Assembly: GCA_030037735.1 (NCBI GenBank)
Contig: JASHQC010000091.1
Span: 1 to 39,908 of the forward strand
Source of the DNA: Thermoplasmata archaeon
GTDB lineage: Archaea > Thermoplasmatota > Thermoplasmata > Lutacidiplasmatales > UBA184
Direction: 5' to 3'
DNA: 39,908 nucleotides
How positions within the stretch are numbered: position 1 is the stretch's first letter; every line of letters begins with the position of its first letter. The position numbers were made by a program, and so were the translations under genes. The notes below the pieces were generated by a model. The model saw only the letters and a program-made list of their open reading frames with translations. It was not told the origin of the DNA and did no database searches. Shown one piece after another: positions 23,626-30,920 of this stretch.

Positions 23626-24831
23626 ATGGAGGTCGCGTTCTTCACGGACAGCTACCTCCCAACGCGCGACGGCGTGGCGACGGTCACGAGCGCGCTCGCC
23701 CGGGAGCTGGCCGACCTGGGTCACCCCGTGACGGTGTTCGCGCCGAGTCCCTCGAGGGGAACCCCCGGGGAGGAGACCTCCTCCGACGGCGTGACGATCG
23801 TGCGCAGCCGCTCCCTCCCGGTACCCCTCTATGGGCAGTACCGCTGGGGCCTGTTCCCGTTCTCCCAGCTACGGGGACGGAATTTCCGGCGGTTCGACCT
23901 GCTCCACATGCATACGCCCGGCGTCATGGGCAGCACGGCGTTCCTTGCCGCCCGGCACCTCGGCAAACCGCTCGTCGGGACATTCCACACGAACGTTTGG
24001 GAGATGCGCGGTAGCTTTCCCCGAACCCTGCCTCTCCGCGCCTTCTTCCGCATCGCGTCCTGGTACGCGCTCGGCGCCTACTACCGCTGCGACGTGACGA
24101 CGGTGCCGAGCCTTCCGGCGAAGAAATGGGTCGTTGAGCACAGCCGCAAGCCGTTCCGTCGACCGGTCGAGGTGGTACCGAACGGCATCGAAGTGGAGCG
24201 CTTCCATCCGGGGATCTCCGTGCCCGACTGGCGCGAGCGCTGCGGGCTCCCGTCCGCCCCGCTCGTGACGTACTTCGGGCGGCTCACGATCGACAAGGGG
24301 ATCCATCGGTTTCTGGACGCGCTGGCGGACCTCGGCGGTCGGGAGGAATTCGTGGGGTTGGTCGCTGGGTCCGGCCCCGAGGAGGACCGCGTTCGGGAGA
24401 GGCTCCGCAGCGATCCTCGCCTCGCCGGCCGAGTGCGCTACGTGGGGCCGGTCGCCGAGGAGGAGAAGGCCTCGCTGCTCGCGCAATCGGAACTGTTCGT
24501 GCTGCCGTCGACCTCCGACACCTCGTCCATCGCGCTGCTGGAAGCCATGGCCTGCGGCTCCACGTGCGTCGCGTTCAATGCCGGCGGGCCGGCGGAACTA
24601 ATCCAAGAGGGGGTCACGGGGAAGCTCGTGCCGCCCGACGGGGACGGAGCGCTGGCCCTCGCCATATCCGACCTGCTGGGCAGCCGCTCCGAGCGGAACC
24701 GGCTTCGCGTCGCCGCCATCGATTACGTCCGCCGGGAAGCGTCGATCGAGCGCACCGCCACTCGGTTTATGGCCCTTTACGAGATGCTCCTCGATGAACG
24801 GAGATCTGATGTCGGGCGCCTCGCGGGATGA
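23626..24831 (+). CDS. GT4-family glycosyltransferase
   Basis: This 401-residue GT-B glycosyltransferase has an N-terminal acceptor domain (VAFFTDSYLPTRDGVATVTSALARELADLGH; LLHMHTPGVMG; GTFHTNVW) and a C-terminal donor domain (VVPNGIEVERFHPG; YFGRLTIDKGIHRFLDAL; VAGSGPEE; STSDTSSIALLEAMACGSTCVAFNAGGPAELI). The final part carries the E-x7-E motif of retaining GT4 enzymes. The N-terminus resembles enzymes that glycosylate diacylglycerol or phosphatidylinositol. A role in glycosylating archaeal lipids would suit its place behind mevalonate genes (inference). No membrane segment is seen, so it would act at the cytosolic membrane face. Confidence 0.88.
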   Translation: MEVAFFTDSYLPTRDGVATVTSALARELADLGHPVTVFAPSPSRGTPGEETSSDGVTIVRSRSLPVPLYGQYRWGLFPFSQLRGRNFRRFDLLHMHTPGVMGSTAFLAARHLGKPLVGTFHTNVWEMRGSFPRTLPLRAFFRIASWYALGAYYRCDVTTVPSLPAKKWVVEHSRKPFRRPVEVVPNGIEVERFHPGISVPDWRERCGLPSAPLVTYFGRLTIDKGIHRFLDALADLGGREEFVGLVAGSGPEEDRVRERLRSDPRLAGRVRYVGPVAEEEKASLLAQSELFVLPSTSDTSSIALLEAMACGSTCVAFNAGGPAELIQEGVTGKLVPPDGDGALALAISDLLGSRSERNRLRVAAIDYVRREASIERTATRFMALYEMLLDERRSDVGRLAG

Positions 24832-25882
24832 GCTGCACGCCATTGCCAGCCTGGGAAGCCCGGAGACTCACGACAGCTACTCCGGGCGCGCGCTCGACCG
24901 GGCGTTCGAGGAGTATCGCGCCCGTCGGCGCGAGAAGCTCACGTCGTTCGTTCCACGAATCGACGGCGCGGAGTACCCGTCCATCCTGCATGCGCTGCTC
25001 TCGAAAACTCCGTTCGACCAACTGGCCATCGAGTTTCCACAAGCCACCGCGACCGACCCGGCGTGGGAATTCCTGCGCCCCGCCCGGTCGATTTCCATCG
25101 ACGAAGACGGGGCGGCATCGCTGGCCCCGGTCGAGGCGGGCGCAGCGCCGGTCCGGGCCATGGCCCGGCTGCTCCTTCGCGAGACGTACATTCCGCGGTC
25201 CGCACTGCAGGACCTCGAGGCCATTCATGGCATTCCGACGAGAGCCGCGCGAACGGACCTCTTCCTTCCTCCGGAATGGGCCCAGTTCGTCCGGCAAACC
25301 GGCGTCGTCCCGTTCTCGACGGCGGTCCTTCTCTATTTCCCCGAGGAGCGGGCCCGATACGAGCTCGACCTGATCGACAACGGACTCCTGCCCGACCTCC
25401 GCCATGGCCATCTCCGCAGCGTTGCCTACGTGCGGAGATCGTCGCGCGTCGCCTACGCGGTGGACCGGTACATCGCACGGGGCGACGTGTCGCTGCCCAA
25501 CGCCCGGGCGCTCGAGATTGTGTTCGAGACCCGGGGCGTCTCCGCCGTCGACCTGGCACCGGTTTTCGGTGGGGTCCGCGAGCGGGCCACGTCGAGCCTC
25601 GAAACCCTTCGCGCACGAGGCCTGCTTTCGCTGGACCGACGTACGGGACAGTACCGACCCTTGCTGGAGGCGGTGAATCCTTCCCCGGACCGTCTCCGAG
25701 CCGAGACCGTCCCACCGAGTATCCCCGCCAATCCGTTGCTCCGGACGAGCGTCGCGGAGCTGCTCGCGGCCGCCGATGCGCGAGCGACCTGCCCGCTCTG
25801 CGGCGAGTCAATCCCGCCGGGACCTAGGGGTCTTCTGTGCGCGAAGTGCACCGCCCTCGTCGGGAGCGGACCTCCGACCTGA
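24809..25882 (+). CDS. Unknown protein with winged-helix-like region and C-terminal zinc ribbon
   Basis: The 357-residue protein overlaps the end of the glycosyltransferase gene by 23 nt; an earlier ATG at 24794 is also possible. No family is recognised. Residues around 240-290 (VDLAPVFGGVRERATSSLETLRARGLLSLDRRTGQYRPL) look like a winged helix. The C-terminus has a zinc ribbon with CPLCGESIPPGPRGLLCAKC. The middle contains FLPPEWAQFVRQTG and LLYFPEERARYELDLIDNGLLPDL. A DNA-binding or RNA-binding role is possible. It is the last gene of the plus-strand operon and stops 9 nt before the convergent tRNA-Arg gene. Confidence 0.6.
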   Translation: MSGASRDELHAIASLGSPETHDSYSGRALDRAFEEYRARRREKLTSFVPRIDGAEYPSILHALLSKTPFDQLAIEFPQATATDPAWEFLRPARSISIDEDGAASLAPVEAGAAPVRAMARLLLRETYIPRSALQDLEAIHGIPTRAARTDLFLPPEWAQFVRQTGVVPFSTAVLLYFPEERARYELDLIDNGLLPDLRHGHLRSVAYVRRSSRVAYAVDRYIARGDVSLPNARALEIVFETRGVSAVDLAPVFGGVRERATSSLETLRARGLLSLDRRTGQYRPLLEAVNPSPDRLRAETVPPSIPANPLLRTSVAELLAAADARATCPLCGESIPPGPRGLLCAKCTALVGSGPPT

Positions 25883-25890
25883 GGGTCGAG

Positions 25891-26000
25891 CGGGCCTGTC
25901 GGGAATTTCCGCCGGAGGGAAGGTCGCTTCTCGCCGGCCTTTGAACCCGAGTTCGCTGGCTTAGAAGGCCAGTGCTTTGTCCCTGCTAAGCTACAGGCCC
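25891..26000 (-). tRNA. tRNA-Arg(TCT) with T-loop intron
   Basis: Read on the minus strand, the acceptor GGGCCTG (26000-25994) pairs with CAGGCCC (25898-25892) and the discriminator is G (25891). The D stem is GCTT/AAGC. The anticodon stem CTGGC/GCCAG encloses CTTCTAA, anticodon TCT. The T stem TCGGG (25950-25946) pairs with CCCGA (25903-25899). The T-loop TTCAAA (25945-25940) is separated from its last base T (25904) by 35 nt. After removal the loop is TTCAAAT, the tRNA is 75 nt, and all stems are fully paired. CCA is not encoded. Confidence 0.93.
25905..25939 (-). other. BHB intron in tRNA-Arg at position 59/60
   Basis: The fold repeats that of the tRNA-Ala intron. The outer helix is the T stem and the central helix is TTCA with GGAA including the same A-G mismatch. 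The bulges are AAG and ATT, and the inner helix is GCCGG/CCGGC with an 18-nt loop. The loop sequences of the two introns align with 10 of 16 identical bases without gaps (shared GAG, AG and CCTTC). Confidence 0.85.
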
Positions 26001-26614
26001 GTCCGCGCATGTCCCGGAGGGCGCTTAATCCTTCGGGTTTTCCTACGGACCGGTCTCCCTTCGGAAACGGTCTTGACGAGCGCCCGCGCCACCATGCGCG
26101 CGAGGCGCAATGGCTCGGGCACATTGCCCCGAACGGTCGTGCGGCGAACGATGGCGGCCGCCTCCGCGCGGGTGCACCCCACGGCGCTGATGTGAAGCGG
26201 ATTTCCTTCGGACGTCGCGAGCCGAAACAGAGGGTGAGCCTGAACCAGCCGCCACCGCGCCGCCGCATCCTTAGGAAAGTACTTTCGCAAGGCCGCGTGG
26301 ATGGCTGGAAAATCCGGTGATCGTCGCGTGACGGTGACGATCGGACGCTGAAGCCGGTCGTGCAACCGGTCCAGGTCGATCAGGTTGAATCCGCCGACGG
26401 CAATGCCGTCCAAGAGCATCGCGCGCACGCCGTCCAGGAACGGAGAATCGCTCACCAGCGCCAGGATGCGGTCGGTGGCATCGGTTCCATCGATCGTCAC
26501 GGAGGTACGCAGTATGCCTTCGACGTAGTTCGGGGCAGAAAAAACGACTCCCACGAGCCCCGCCCGCCGGGCGGACCTCACAAACGGGCCGTCGTCGAGC
26601 CCAATGACCCGCAG
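25991..26614 (-). CDS. DUF99 family protein (endonuclease V-like fold), start unclear
   Basis: The protein matches DUF99/COG1628, related in fold to endonuclease V but of unknown activity. It shows RVIGLDDGPFV at the start, VTIDGTDATDRI, LLDGIAVGGFNLIDLDRLHDRL and PIVTVTRRSPDFPAIHAAL, then a basic tail. No ATG, GTG or TTG lies in frame near the conserved N-terminus. CTG 26614 lies about 31 nt from a TATA element and gives a natural 207-residue protein, so I use it provisionally. CTG 26629 and ATT 26605 are alternatives. The stop codon TAG (25993-25991) falls inside the tRNA-Arg gene, at tRNA bases 8-10. Confidence 0.8.
   Translation of the reverse strand: MRVIGLDDGPFVRSARRAGLVGVVFSAPNYVEGILRTSVTIDGTDATDRILALVSDSPFLDGVRAMLLDGIAVGGFNLIDLDRLHDRLQRPIVTVTRRSPDFPAIHAALRKYFPKDAAARWRLVQAHPLFRLATSEGNPLHISAVGCTRAEAAAIVRRTTVRGNVPEPLRLARMVARALVKTVSEGRPVRRKTRRIKRPPGHARTGL
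26024..26030 (-). promoter_or_regulatory. TATA box of tRNA-Arg
   Basis: The minus strand reads GATTAAG, centred 27 nt before the tRNA 5' end at 26000. It lies inside the last codons of the DUF99 gene, so the tRNA can be transcribed on its own. Confidence 0.5.
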
Positions 26615-26643
26615 GTGAGGCTTCGCCAGCGCCCGGGTGAAAA

Positions 26644-26649
26644 CTATAG
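26644..26649. promoter_or_regulatory. Shared TATA element between DUF99 and the zinc-ribbon membrane protein
   Basis: CTATAG is self-complementary. It is 28 nt from the ATG at 26675 on the plus strand and about 31 nt from the proposed DUF99 start on the minus strand. One TATA box may serve both directions, with flanking BRE sequence deciding polarity; the A/T-rich flank differs on the two sides. Confidence 0.45.
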
Positions 26650-26674
26650 GCCTCCGGCCGCGTGGAGAGACCGT

Positions 26675-27580
26675 ATGGCGACTCCGGTCGAGCTGCGTTG
26701 CCCGAAGTGCGGGACGCGGTTGACGGCGTACACGCTGTACCCGCACATCACGTCGTACACGCGGTGTCCCCAGTGCGGCACTGTGCTCCCGTTTGTGGCC
26801 CCGCGTGACCCCGCCCCCCTCTACAGCTGGGAAATCTATCCCGGTCTATATCCCCCGACCCCGGTCCCGCGTCCGCCGGATCCCCGGCGACGTCTGGCGC
26901 TGCTGGCCCTTCTACTGGCCGCGACGCTCCTCATCGTGGCCGTGGGCGGAATCTTCGCATGGATGGGCAGCGATGCCCTCCGGCCAGGCTCCATGACCAT
27001 CGGGGGGACGATCCTTCCGTCCACGGCCCGGGGCGCTTGGGTGGAGGTCCAGGGAGAGAACGGATTCTATGTCAACGTCTCGGCTCCCGTGGGCTCGTTC
27101 TCCATTCCCGGGGTTCCCTACGGCGGCGTCGAGGTCAGCGCGGGTGCAACAGGATACGGAGTGACCCAGATCGAGCTGTTCTACTCACCGGTGTATTCGA
27201 GCATCTCGGGAAGCCCGAGCGCCATTCAAATCGGCCTGAGTCCCGCCAACGGCTCGAGCGTTAGCATTGTCGAAACGACGCCGTTCCCCGACTTGGAGAA
27301 CTTCGTGGCGAGCGTGTGGTCGGGGACCGGTCTACTCTGGATCCTTGCAGCACTCACGGGCGCGGGGTGGGCCTCCGCACGAAGGGACAAGTTCCCGCTC
27401 ATCGTCGTCGGGGGGGTCTCGGCAATGGGCGCACCGTTTGTGCTGCCCATCCTTGGCATCGAAATCATCAGCCTCGCCACGACGGTCTCGGCCCTCGTCG
27501 CGCTGCCCGTCGGACTTGTGGTGTTGATTCTCGCAGTGCCAGAGCTTGCTCGCGCTCAGCCACCGGTTGAGTCGATGTAA
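26675..27580 (+). CDS. Zinc-ribbon membrane protein
   Basis: The 301-residue protein starts with a cytosolic zinc ribbon (RCPKCGTRL and RCPQCGTVL, residues 8-40) and a Pro-rich linker. A membrane helix follows at about 77-98 (ALLALLLAATLLIVAVGGIFAW). An external beta-rich domain of about 100 residues resembles carboxypeptidase-regulatory-like folds (GVEVSAGATGYGVTQIEL). Two or three more helices close the protein (LLWILAALTGAGWA; FPLIVVGGVSAMGAPFVLPILGIEIISLATTVSALVALPVGLVVLIL). The family is unknown to me. The ATG follows a TATA box by 28 nt; a longer frame upstream is antisense of DUF99 and rejected. Confidence 0.72.
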   Translation: MATPVELRCPKCGTRLTAYTLYPHITSYTRCPQCGTVLPFVAPRDPAPLYSWEIYPGLYPPTPVPRPPDPRRRLALLALLLAATLLIVAVGGIFAWMGSDALRPGSMTIGGTILPSTARGAWVEVQGENGFYVNVSAPVGSFSIPGVPYGGVEVSAGATGYGVTQIELFYSPVYSSISGSPSAIQIGLSPANGSSVSIVETTPFPDLENFVASVWSGTGLLWILAALTGAGWASARRDKFPLIVVGGVSAMGAPFVLPILGIEIISLATTVSALVALPVGLVVLILAVPELARAQPPVESM

Positions 27581-27606
27581 GCGGGCTACCGACCGACGGT
27601 GTCGGG

Positions 27607-28098
27607 CTACGCGGGACCGCCGCGGGGACGCGGGGCGGCCTTGCGCGAGTTCGGCAGGGGGCGGCGGTTGCGGTACCCTCCCTGGAGCGGGTGCCAGAAT
27701 CCGACCTCATCCTCGCCGCGCCGCCAGCAGAGGAAAACGACCTCGCCCTCGAGCCGGCTGTAGAAGTCGGCGAGGCCGACTTCGAGGTCTTTGACCTCGA
27801 TGCCTTCCTCGTGCAGACGCAGCACCTCTTGCTCGAGGCGGCGGCTCAGGCTCTGCCACTCCTCGTCGAGCCGGTGCCGGAGCGCGAAGTCCGGATTGTC
27901 ATTCGACTCGAGCTCCTTGCCCCAGAAGGAGGCGAGCCGTTGGAGCTCCTCGTGGACGACGCCGAGCCGAGTGGCCCACGCCTTCAGCTGGGGGAGCAGC
28001 GCCCGGAGCTCGGTGAGCCGGGCGTTGGCCTCCTCTACCGTCCAGAGGCGGGGAGGTACCGTGGCCGCGTGGTCCACGCCGTCCCGTTCGGGCTCCAC
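27607..28098 (-). CDS. DUF2203 family protein
   Basis: The 163-residue protein fits DUF2203, a small helical family of unknown function. It shows RLWTVEEANARLTELRALLPQL near the N-terminus and the terminal block EEGIEVKDLEVGLADFYSRL, VVFLCWRRGEDEVGFWHPL and GGYRNRRPL. I chose GTG 28098 because a strong TATA element ends about 25 nt upstream and the conserved domain begins shortly after. The longer frame from 28158 runs through the TATA box. It is convergent with the zinc-ribbon membrane protein gene, 26 nt apart. Confidence 0.82.
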   Translation of the reverse strand: MEPERDGVDHAATVPPRLWTVEEANARLTELRALLPQLKAWATRLGVVHEELQRLASFWGKELESNDNPDFALRHRLDEEWQSLSRRLEQEVLRLHEEGIEVKDLEVGLADFYSRLEGEVVFLCWRRGEDEVGFWHPLQGGYRNRRPLPNSRKAAPRPRGGPA

Positions 28099-28120
28099 AC
28101 GGGTTCGATGGTTCGAACGG

Positions 28121-28127
28121 TATATAC
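28121..28127 (-). promoter_or_regulatory. TATA box of the DUF2203 gene
   Basis: GTATATA on the minus strand, within a symmetric GGTATATACC. The centre is 26 nt before the GTG at 28098, so the transcript is probably leaderless. Confidence 0.55.
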
Positions 28128-28771
28128 CCATTTGTTTGCCCCCTCTCGGGCAACACAAGTGGAACGCGCCGCAATCTCAGGGCACCGCGGTCGTGCTTAC
28201 GACGCGTCGGTTACGCAATCGAAAAGTGGAGGGACTCCGCTCGCGACGAGTCTCCTCAGGCAGGGGAAGCGGGCCGGGCCGAAACTCCCCGGCAGTCCCC
28301 GGAGACAGGGTGAGATCGTTCCGGTAGATCCAACAGTTCGGACATCGGTAGTCCGCGGTTAGTGAGCGCTTGACCAGAGCCGCGCGCTTTTTGCCGGATA
28401 GAGGGGGCTCGGCGTCTGCCGCTCGGAGTACTACGGCCCGTTCTTCTCCGTCCTGAGAGGAACCCGCACGAGGTGGCTCTTGATGCCGACTTTGAGGCCG
28501 GCCTCCATCGGTCTTGCGCCACACGGACACGAAACCGGGGGGAGCGAGTTTGCTGCTCCCACGTCGGACGGGACGAGCGGTTGCATCGCCCGCATTGAGA
28601 CCTGGGGCATGCTGACCGAGGCCTCGCCGCTCGGATCGAGTGCTAGGGAACGGAAAAAAGCAAGGAACCCCGTTTCTCTACGCGCGCGTTCGAGCAGGAA
28701 TGCATTCGCTGGGCATTCCTACCGAGAGAATCGCGTGACAGCGGCACGCGGATTCGTGTTCTGGGTTGCGC
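28128..28771. other. Long stretch without a convincing gene
   Basis: About 640 nt separate the DUF2203 promoter from the ribosomal promoter. Open frames exist on both strands (117 residues on the minus strand, 28177-28530; 99 residues on the plus strand, 28480-28779). Neither shows conserved-looking composition or a supported start. The minus frame has a lone CPNC that could be a decayed zinc ribbon. I searched for SRP RNA, RNase P RNA and tRNA signatures, including T-loop-split tRNAs, and found none. A 25-nt inverted repeat at 28696-28720 and short A-runs (28653-28658) are the only structure. Confidence 0.5.
28696..28720. repeat. Perfect 8-bp inverted repeat upstream of the ribosomal promoter
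   Basis: AGGAATGC at 28696-28703 and its exact complement GCATTCCT at 28713-28720 are separated by 9 nt. The repeat sits about 50 nt upstream of the TATA box of the L3 operon. It could be an operator for a dimeric regulator or a hairpin ending a transcript. Confidence 0.5.
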
Positions 28772-28778
28772 TTAAATA
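28772..28778 (+). promoter_or_regulatory. TATA box of the ribosomal protein operon
   Basis: TTAAATA lies at the end of the gene-poor stretch. Transcription would start near 28800, with a leader of about 28 nt that contains GGAGG (28805-28809) before the L3 ATG at 28829. Confidence 0.65.
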
Positions 28779-28828
28779 GAGCACCCTTCTCCCCCGCCCC
28801 CACCGGAGGCGAACGACGCTCCAAATCG

Positions 28829-29830
28829 ATGGCCCGCCGACACCGACCTCGCCGAGGCTCGCTCGGCTATTCCCCCCGTTCTCGCTCGTCGCGTAGTGTA
28901 CCTAGGGTCCGTACCTGGCCTACCGGTCCCAAGCAGCCCGTACTCGAGGGCTTCGCCGGCTACAAAGTCGGCATGACCCACGCCTTCATTGTGGACTACC
29001 GGAAGCGCTCCACCACCGCCGGACAAGAGGTGTCCGTTCCGGTCACGGTCATCGAGACCCCTCCGATCCACGTGGTCGGCGCCCGGCTCTACCGGGACGA
29101 CCCGTACGGCAGTCGGGTTGTCCGAGAGGTCTGGGCGGCGGAAACCCACGACGAGGTGGACCGGACCATTCCACGGCATCCGGCGACCGAGACACCCAAG
29201 CTCGACGCGTTCCGAACAGTCCCCGCCGACGATGTCCGTCTTATTGCCCACACCGAACCGTGGCTGGTGACCGGTGTCGGCTCCAAGACCCCCGATATCT
29301 TCGAGGTCCGAGTATCGGGGGAAGGGTTCGAGGACCGTCGGTCGTTCGCGCTGACCCAGCTTGGCAAGGAGGTCACGATCGACCAGGTTGCCAAGGAAGG
29401 CGAATTCTGGGATCTGGTCGCCGTCACCAAGGGGAAAGGGTTTCAAGGGCACATCCAGCGGTGGGGAGTCCATCTCCAGCCGCACAAGAACTCGAAGCAC
29501 CGGCGGATGATCGGGACGCTCGGGCCACATAACCCGAGCTTTGTCACCTACCGGATCCCCCAGGCCGGCCAGATGGGATACCACAAGCGAACGGTCTACA
29601 ACATCCGTCTTCTGAAGATTGTCCGGGACCCGAAGACCGACGCGATCACCCCCAAGGGAGGCTACCTCCACTACGGCTCTGTCCGGTCGAGCTGCGTTAT
29701 CGTCCACGGAACGGTACCGGGCCCGTCCAAGCGACCGCTTCGCTTCCGGATGCCGATTCGCAGCCACGTCGCCAACGTCGAGAAGGTCGACATTCGCTTC
29801 CTCAGCACCGCGTCGAAGCAGGGCGTATGA
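28829..29830 (+). CDS. rpl3: 50S ribosomal protein L3
   Basis: This is the first gene of the ribosomal cluster. The 333-residue protein begins with the archaeal/eukaryotic-type MARRHRPRRGSLGYSPR. It contains FAGYKVGMTH, KGKGFQGHIQRWGV, RMIGTLGPHNPS and QAGQMGYHKRT. L3 binds the 3' end of 23S rRNA near the peptidyl-transferase centre and starts large-subunit assembly. A longer upstream frame is rejected because this ATG gives the conserved N-terminus and follows the TATA box at the right distance. Its stop overlaps the L4 ATG as ATGA. Confidence 0.97.
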   Translation: MARRHRPRRGSLGYSPRSRSSRSVPRVRTWPTGPKQPVLEGFAGYKVGMTHAFIVDYRKRSTTAGQEVSVPVTVIETPPIHVVGARLYRDDPYGSRVVREVWAAETHDEVDRTIPRHPATETPKLDAFRTVPADDVRLIAHTEPWLVTGVGSKTPDIFEVRVSGEGFEDRRSFALTQLGKEVTIDQVAKEGEFWDLVAVTKGKGFQGHIQRWGVHLQPHKNSKHRRMIGTLGPHNPSFVTYRIPQAGQMGYHKRTVYNIRLLKIVRDPKTDAITPKGGYLHYGSVRSSCVIVHGTVPGPSKRPLRFRMPIRSHVANVEKVDIRFLSTASKQGV

Positions 29831-30660
29831 GCGCGCCCAAATCGACCGTCGGCTCCACCGAGCCGGCCAGTCACTCGCCTCCGCATCCGCATGTCCCATT
29901 GGTCACCCTCAAGGGTTCCCCGGGCCCAAGCGTGGCACTTCCCCTTGCGTTTTCGGCGCCGGTCCGCCCGGATCTTATCCGGCGGGCAGTCGTAGCGGCG
30001 CAGTCCCACCGGATCCAGCCTCACGGTACCCGGCCCCTAGCGGGACTTCGCCATTCCGTCGAGTGGTCGGGCAAGGGGAAGGGGGTCGCGCGTACCCCAC
30101 GGCTGATGGATTCCATGCGCGGCGCCCAAGCACCGAATACGGTCGGCGGCCGCCCCGCACACCCTCCCCGAGTCGAGACGCTCTGGCAAAAGAAAATCAA
30201 CACGAAGGAACGGCACCGGGCATTCGCCGCCGCGCTCGCCGCGACCCGCGACCTCAAGATCGTCCGAGCCCGGGGCCACCGGGTCGCGGACGACACTCAT
30301 CTCCCGGTCGTGGTAGAGGACCCGATCGAGGCCGTGGGGTCGTCCAAGACAGCGAGCCAGTTTCTGGAGCGGCTCGGTCTTCTCGAAGATATCGACCGCG
30401 CCCGCGATGGAACGCACATTCGAGCGGGCCGCGGCAAGCGGCGCGGGCGCCTCCGTCGCGAGCCGTCGAGCCTGCTCGTCGTGACGAGTGCCCCCGGGAA
30501 GGCCCTCGGCTTCCGTAACCTCGCTGGAGTCGATGTCGTTCCCATCGGGCGGTTGGGCACGGAGGACCTGGCGCCCGGCGGAGACCCGGGCCGGCTGACG
30601 ATTTTCTCTCACGCGGCCATCACGGCCCTCACCGCCCGGCTCGAAGGAGAACCCGAATGA
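29827..30660 (+). CDS. rpl4: 50S ribosomal protein L4
   Basis: L4 lines the peptide exit tunnel with an extended loop. The 277-residue protein has the loop region GTRPLAGLRHSVEWSGKGKGVARTPRL and GGRPAHPPRVETLWQKKIN, plus the C-terminal GVDVVPIGRLGTEDLAPGGDPGRLTIFSHAAI. It carries about 20 extra Ser/Pro/His-rich residues at the N-terminus compared with typical archaeal L4, although the ATG overlap with L3 supports the start. It overlaps the L23 ATG by 4 nt. Confidence 0.96.
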   Translation: MSAPKSTVGSTEPASHSPPHPHVPLVTLKGSPGPSVALPLAFSAPVRPDLIRRAVVAAQSHRIQPHGTRPLAGLRHSVEWSGKGKGVARTPRLMDSMRGAQAPNTVGGRPAHPPRVETLWQKKINTKERHRAFAAALAATRDLKIVRARGHRVADDTHLPVVVEDPIEAVGSSKTASQFLERLGLLEDIDRARDGTHIRAGRGKRRGRLRREPSSLLVVTSAPGKALGFRNLAGVDVVPIGRLGTEDLAPGGDPGRLTIFSHAAITALTARLEGEPE

Positions 30661-30920
30661 CCGAGCTCCGTCACCGCGTGATCCTTCACCCGTACGTTAC
30701 CGAGAAGGCGATGGACGAGATGGAGCGGATGAACAAGCTCGAGTTCGCCGTCGACCGGCGGGCCAGCCGGGCGCAGGTGAAGCACGCCGTCGAAGAGCTC
30801 TACCAGTGCAAAGTGGCGAAGATCACGATCAAGATCGTCCGGACCGGGAAGATCGCCACGGTCCGCTTCACGCCCGAGTTTTCTGCCGAAGACATTGGCG
30901 CCCGCGCCGGGGTGTTCTGA
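30657..30920 (+). CDS. rpl23: 50S ribosomal protein L23
   Basis: This 87-residue protein sits at the tunnel exit and is a docking site for SRP. VILHPYVTEKAMDEME, NKLEFAVDRRASRAQVKHAVEELY and the C-terminal TVRFTPEFSAEDIGARAGVF match archaeal L23 (L25-like ending). ATGA overlap with L4 and a one-base overlap with the L2 ATG indicate tight translational coupling. Confidence 0.96.
   Translation: MTELRHRVILHPYVTEKAMDEMERMNKLEFAVDRRASRAQVKHAVEELYQCKVAKITIKIVRTGKIATVRFTPEFSAEDIGARAGVF

Noticed and set aside
28177-28530. Minus-strand frame of 117 codons with CPNC in the gap before the ribosomal operon
   Set aside because: Only one CxxC, low-complexity basic sequence and no promoter or ribosome site. 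Kept as a remark in the gap entry rather than called a gene.
28128-28771. SRP RNA, RNase P RNA or another split tRNA in the gene-free region
   Set aside because: I looked for their conserved core sequences and for acceptor/T-arm pairs on both strands and found none.
28480-28779. Plus-strand frame of 99 codons before L3
   Set aside because: It ends across the ribosomal TATA box and shows no conserved-looking segment.
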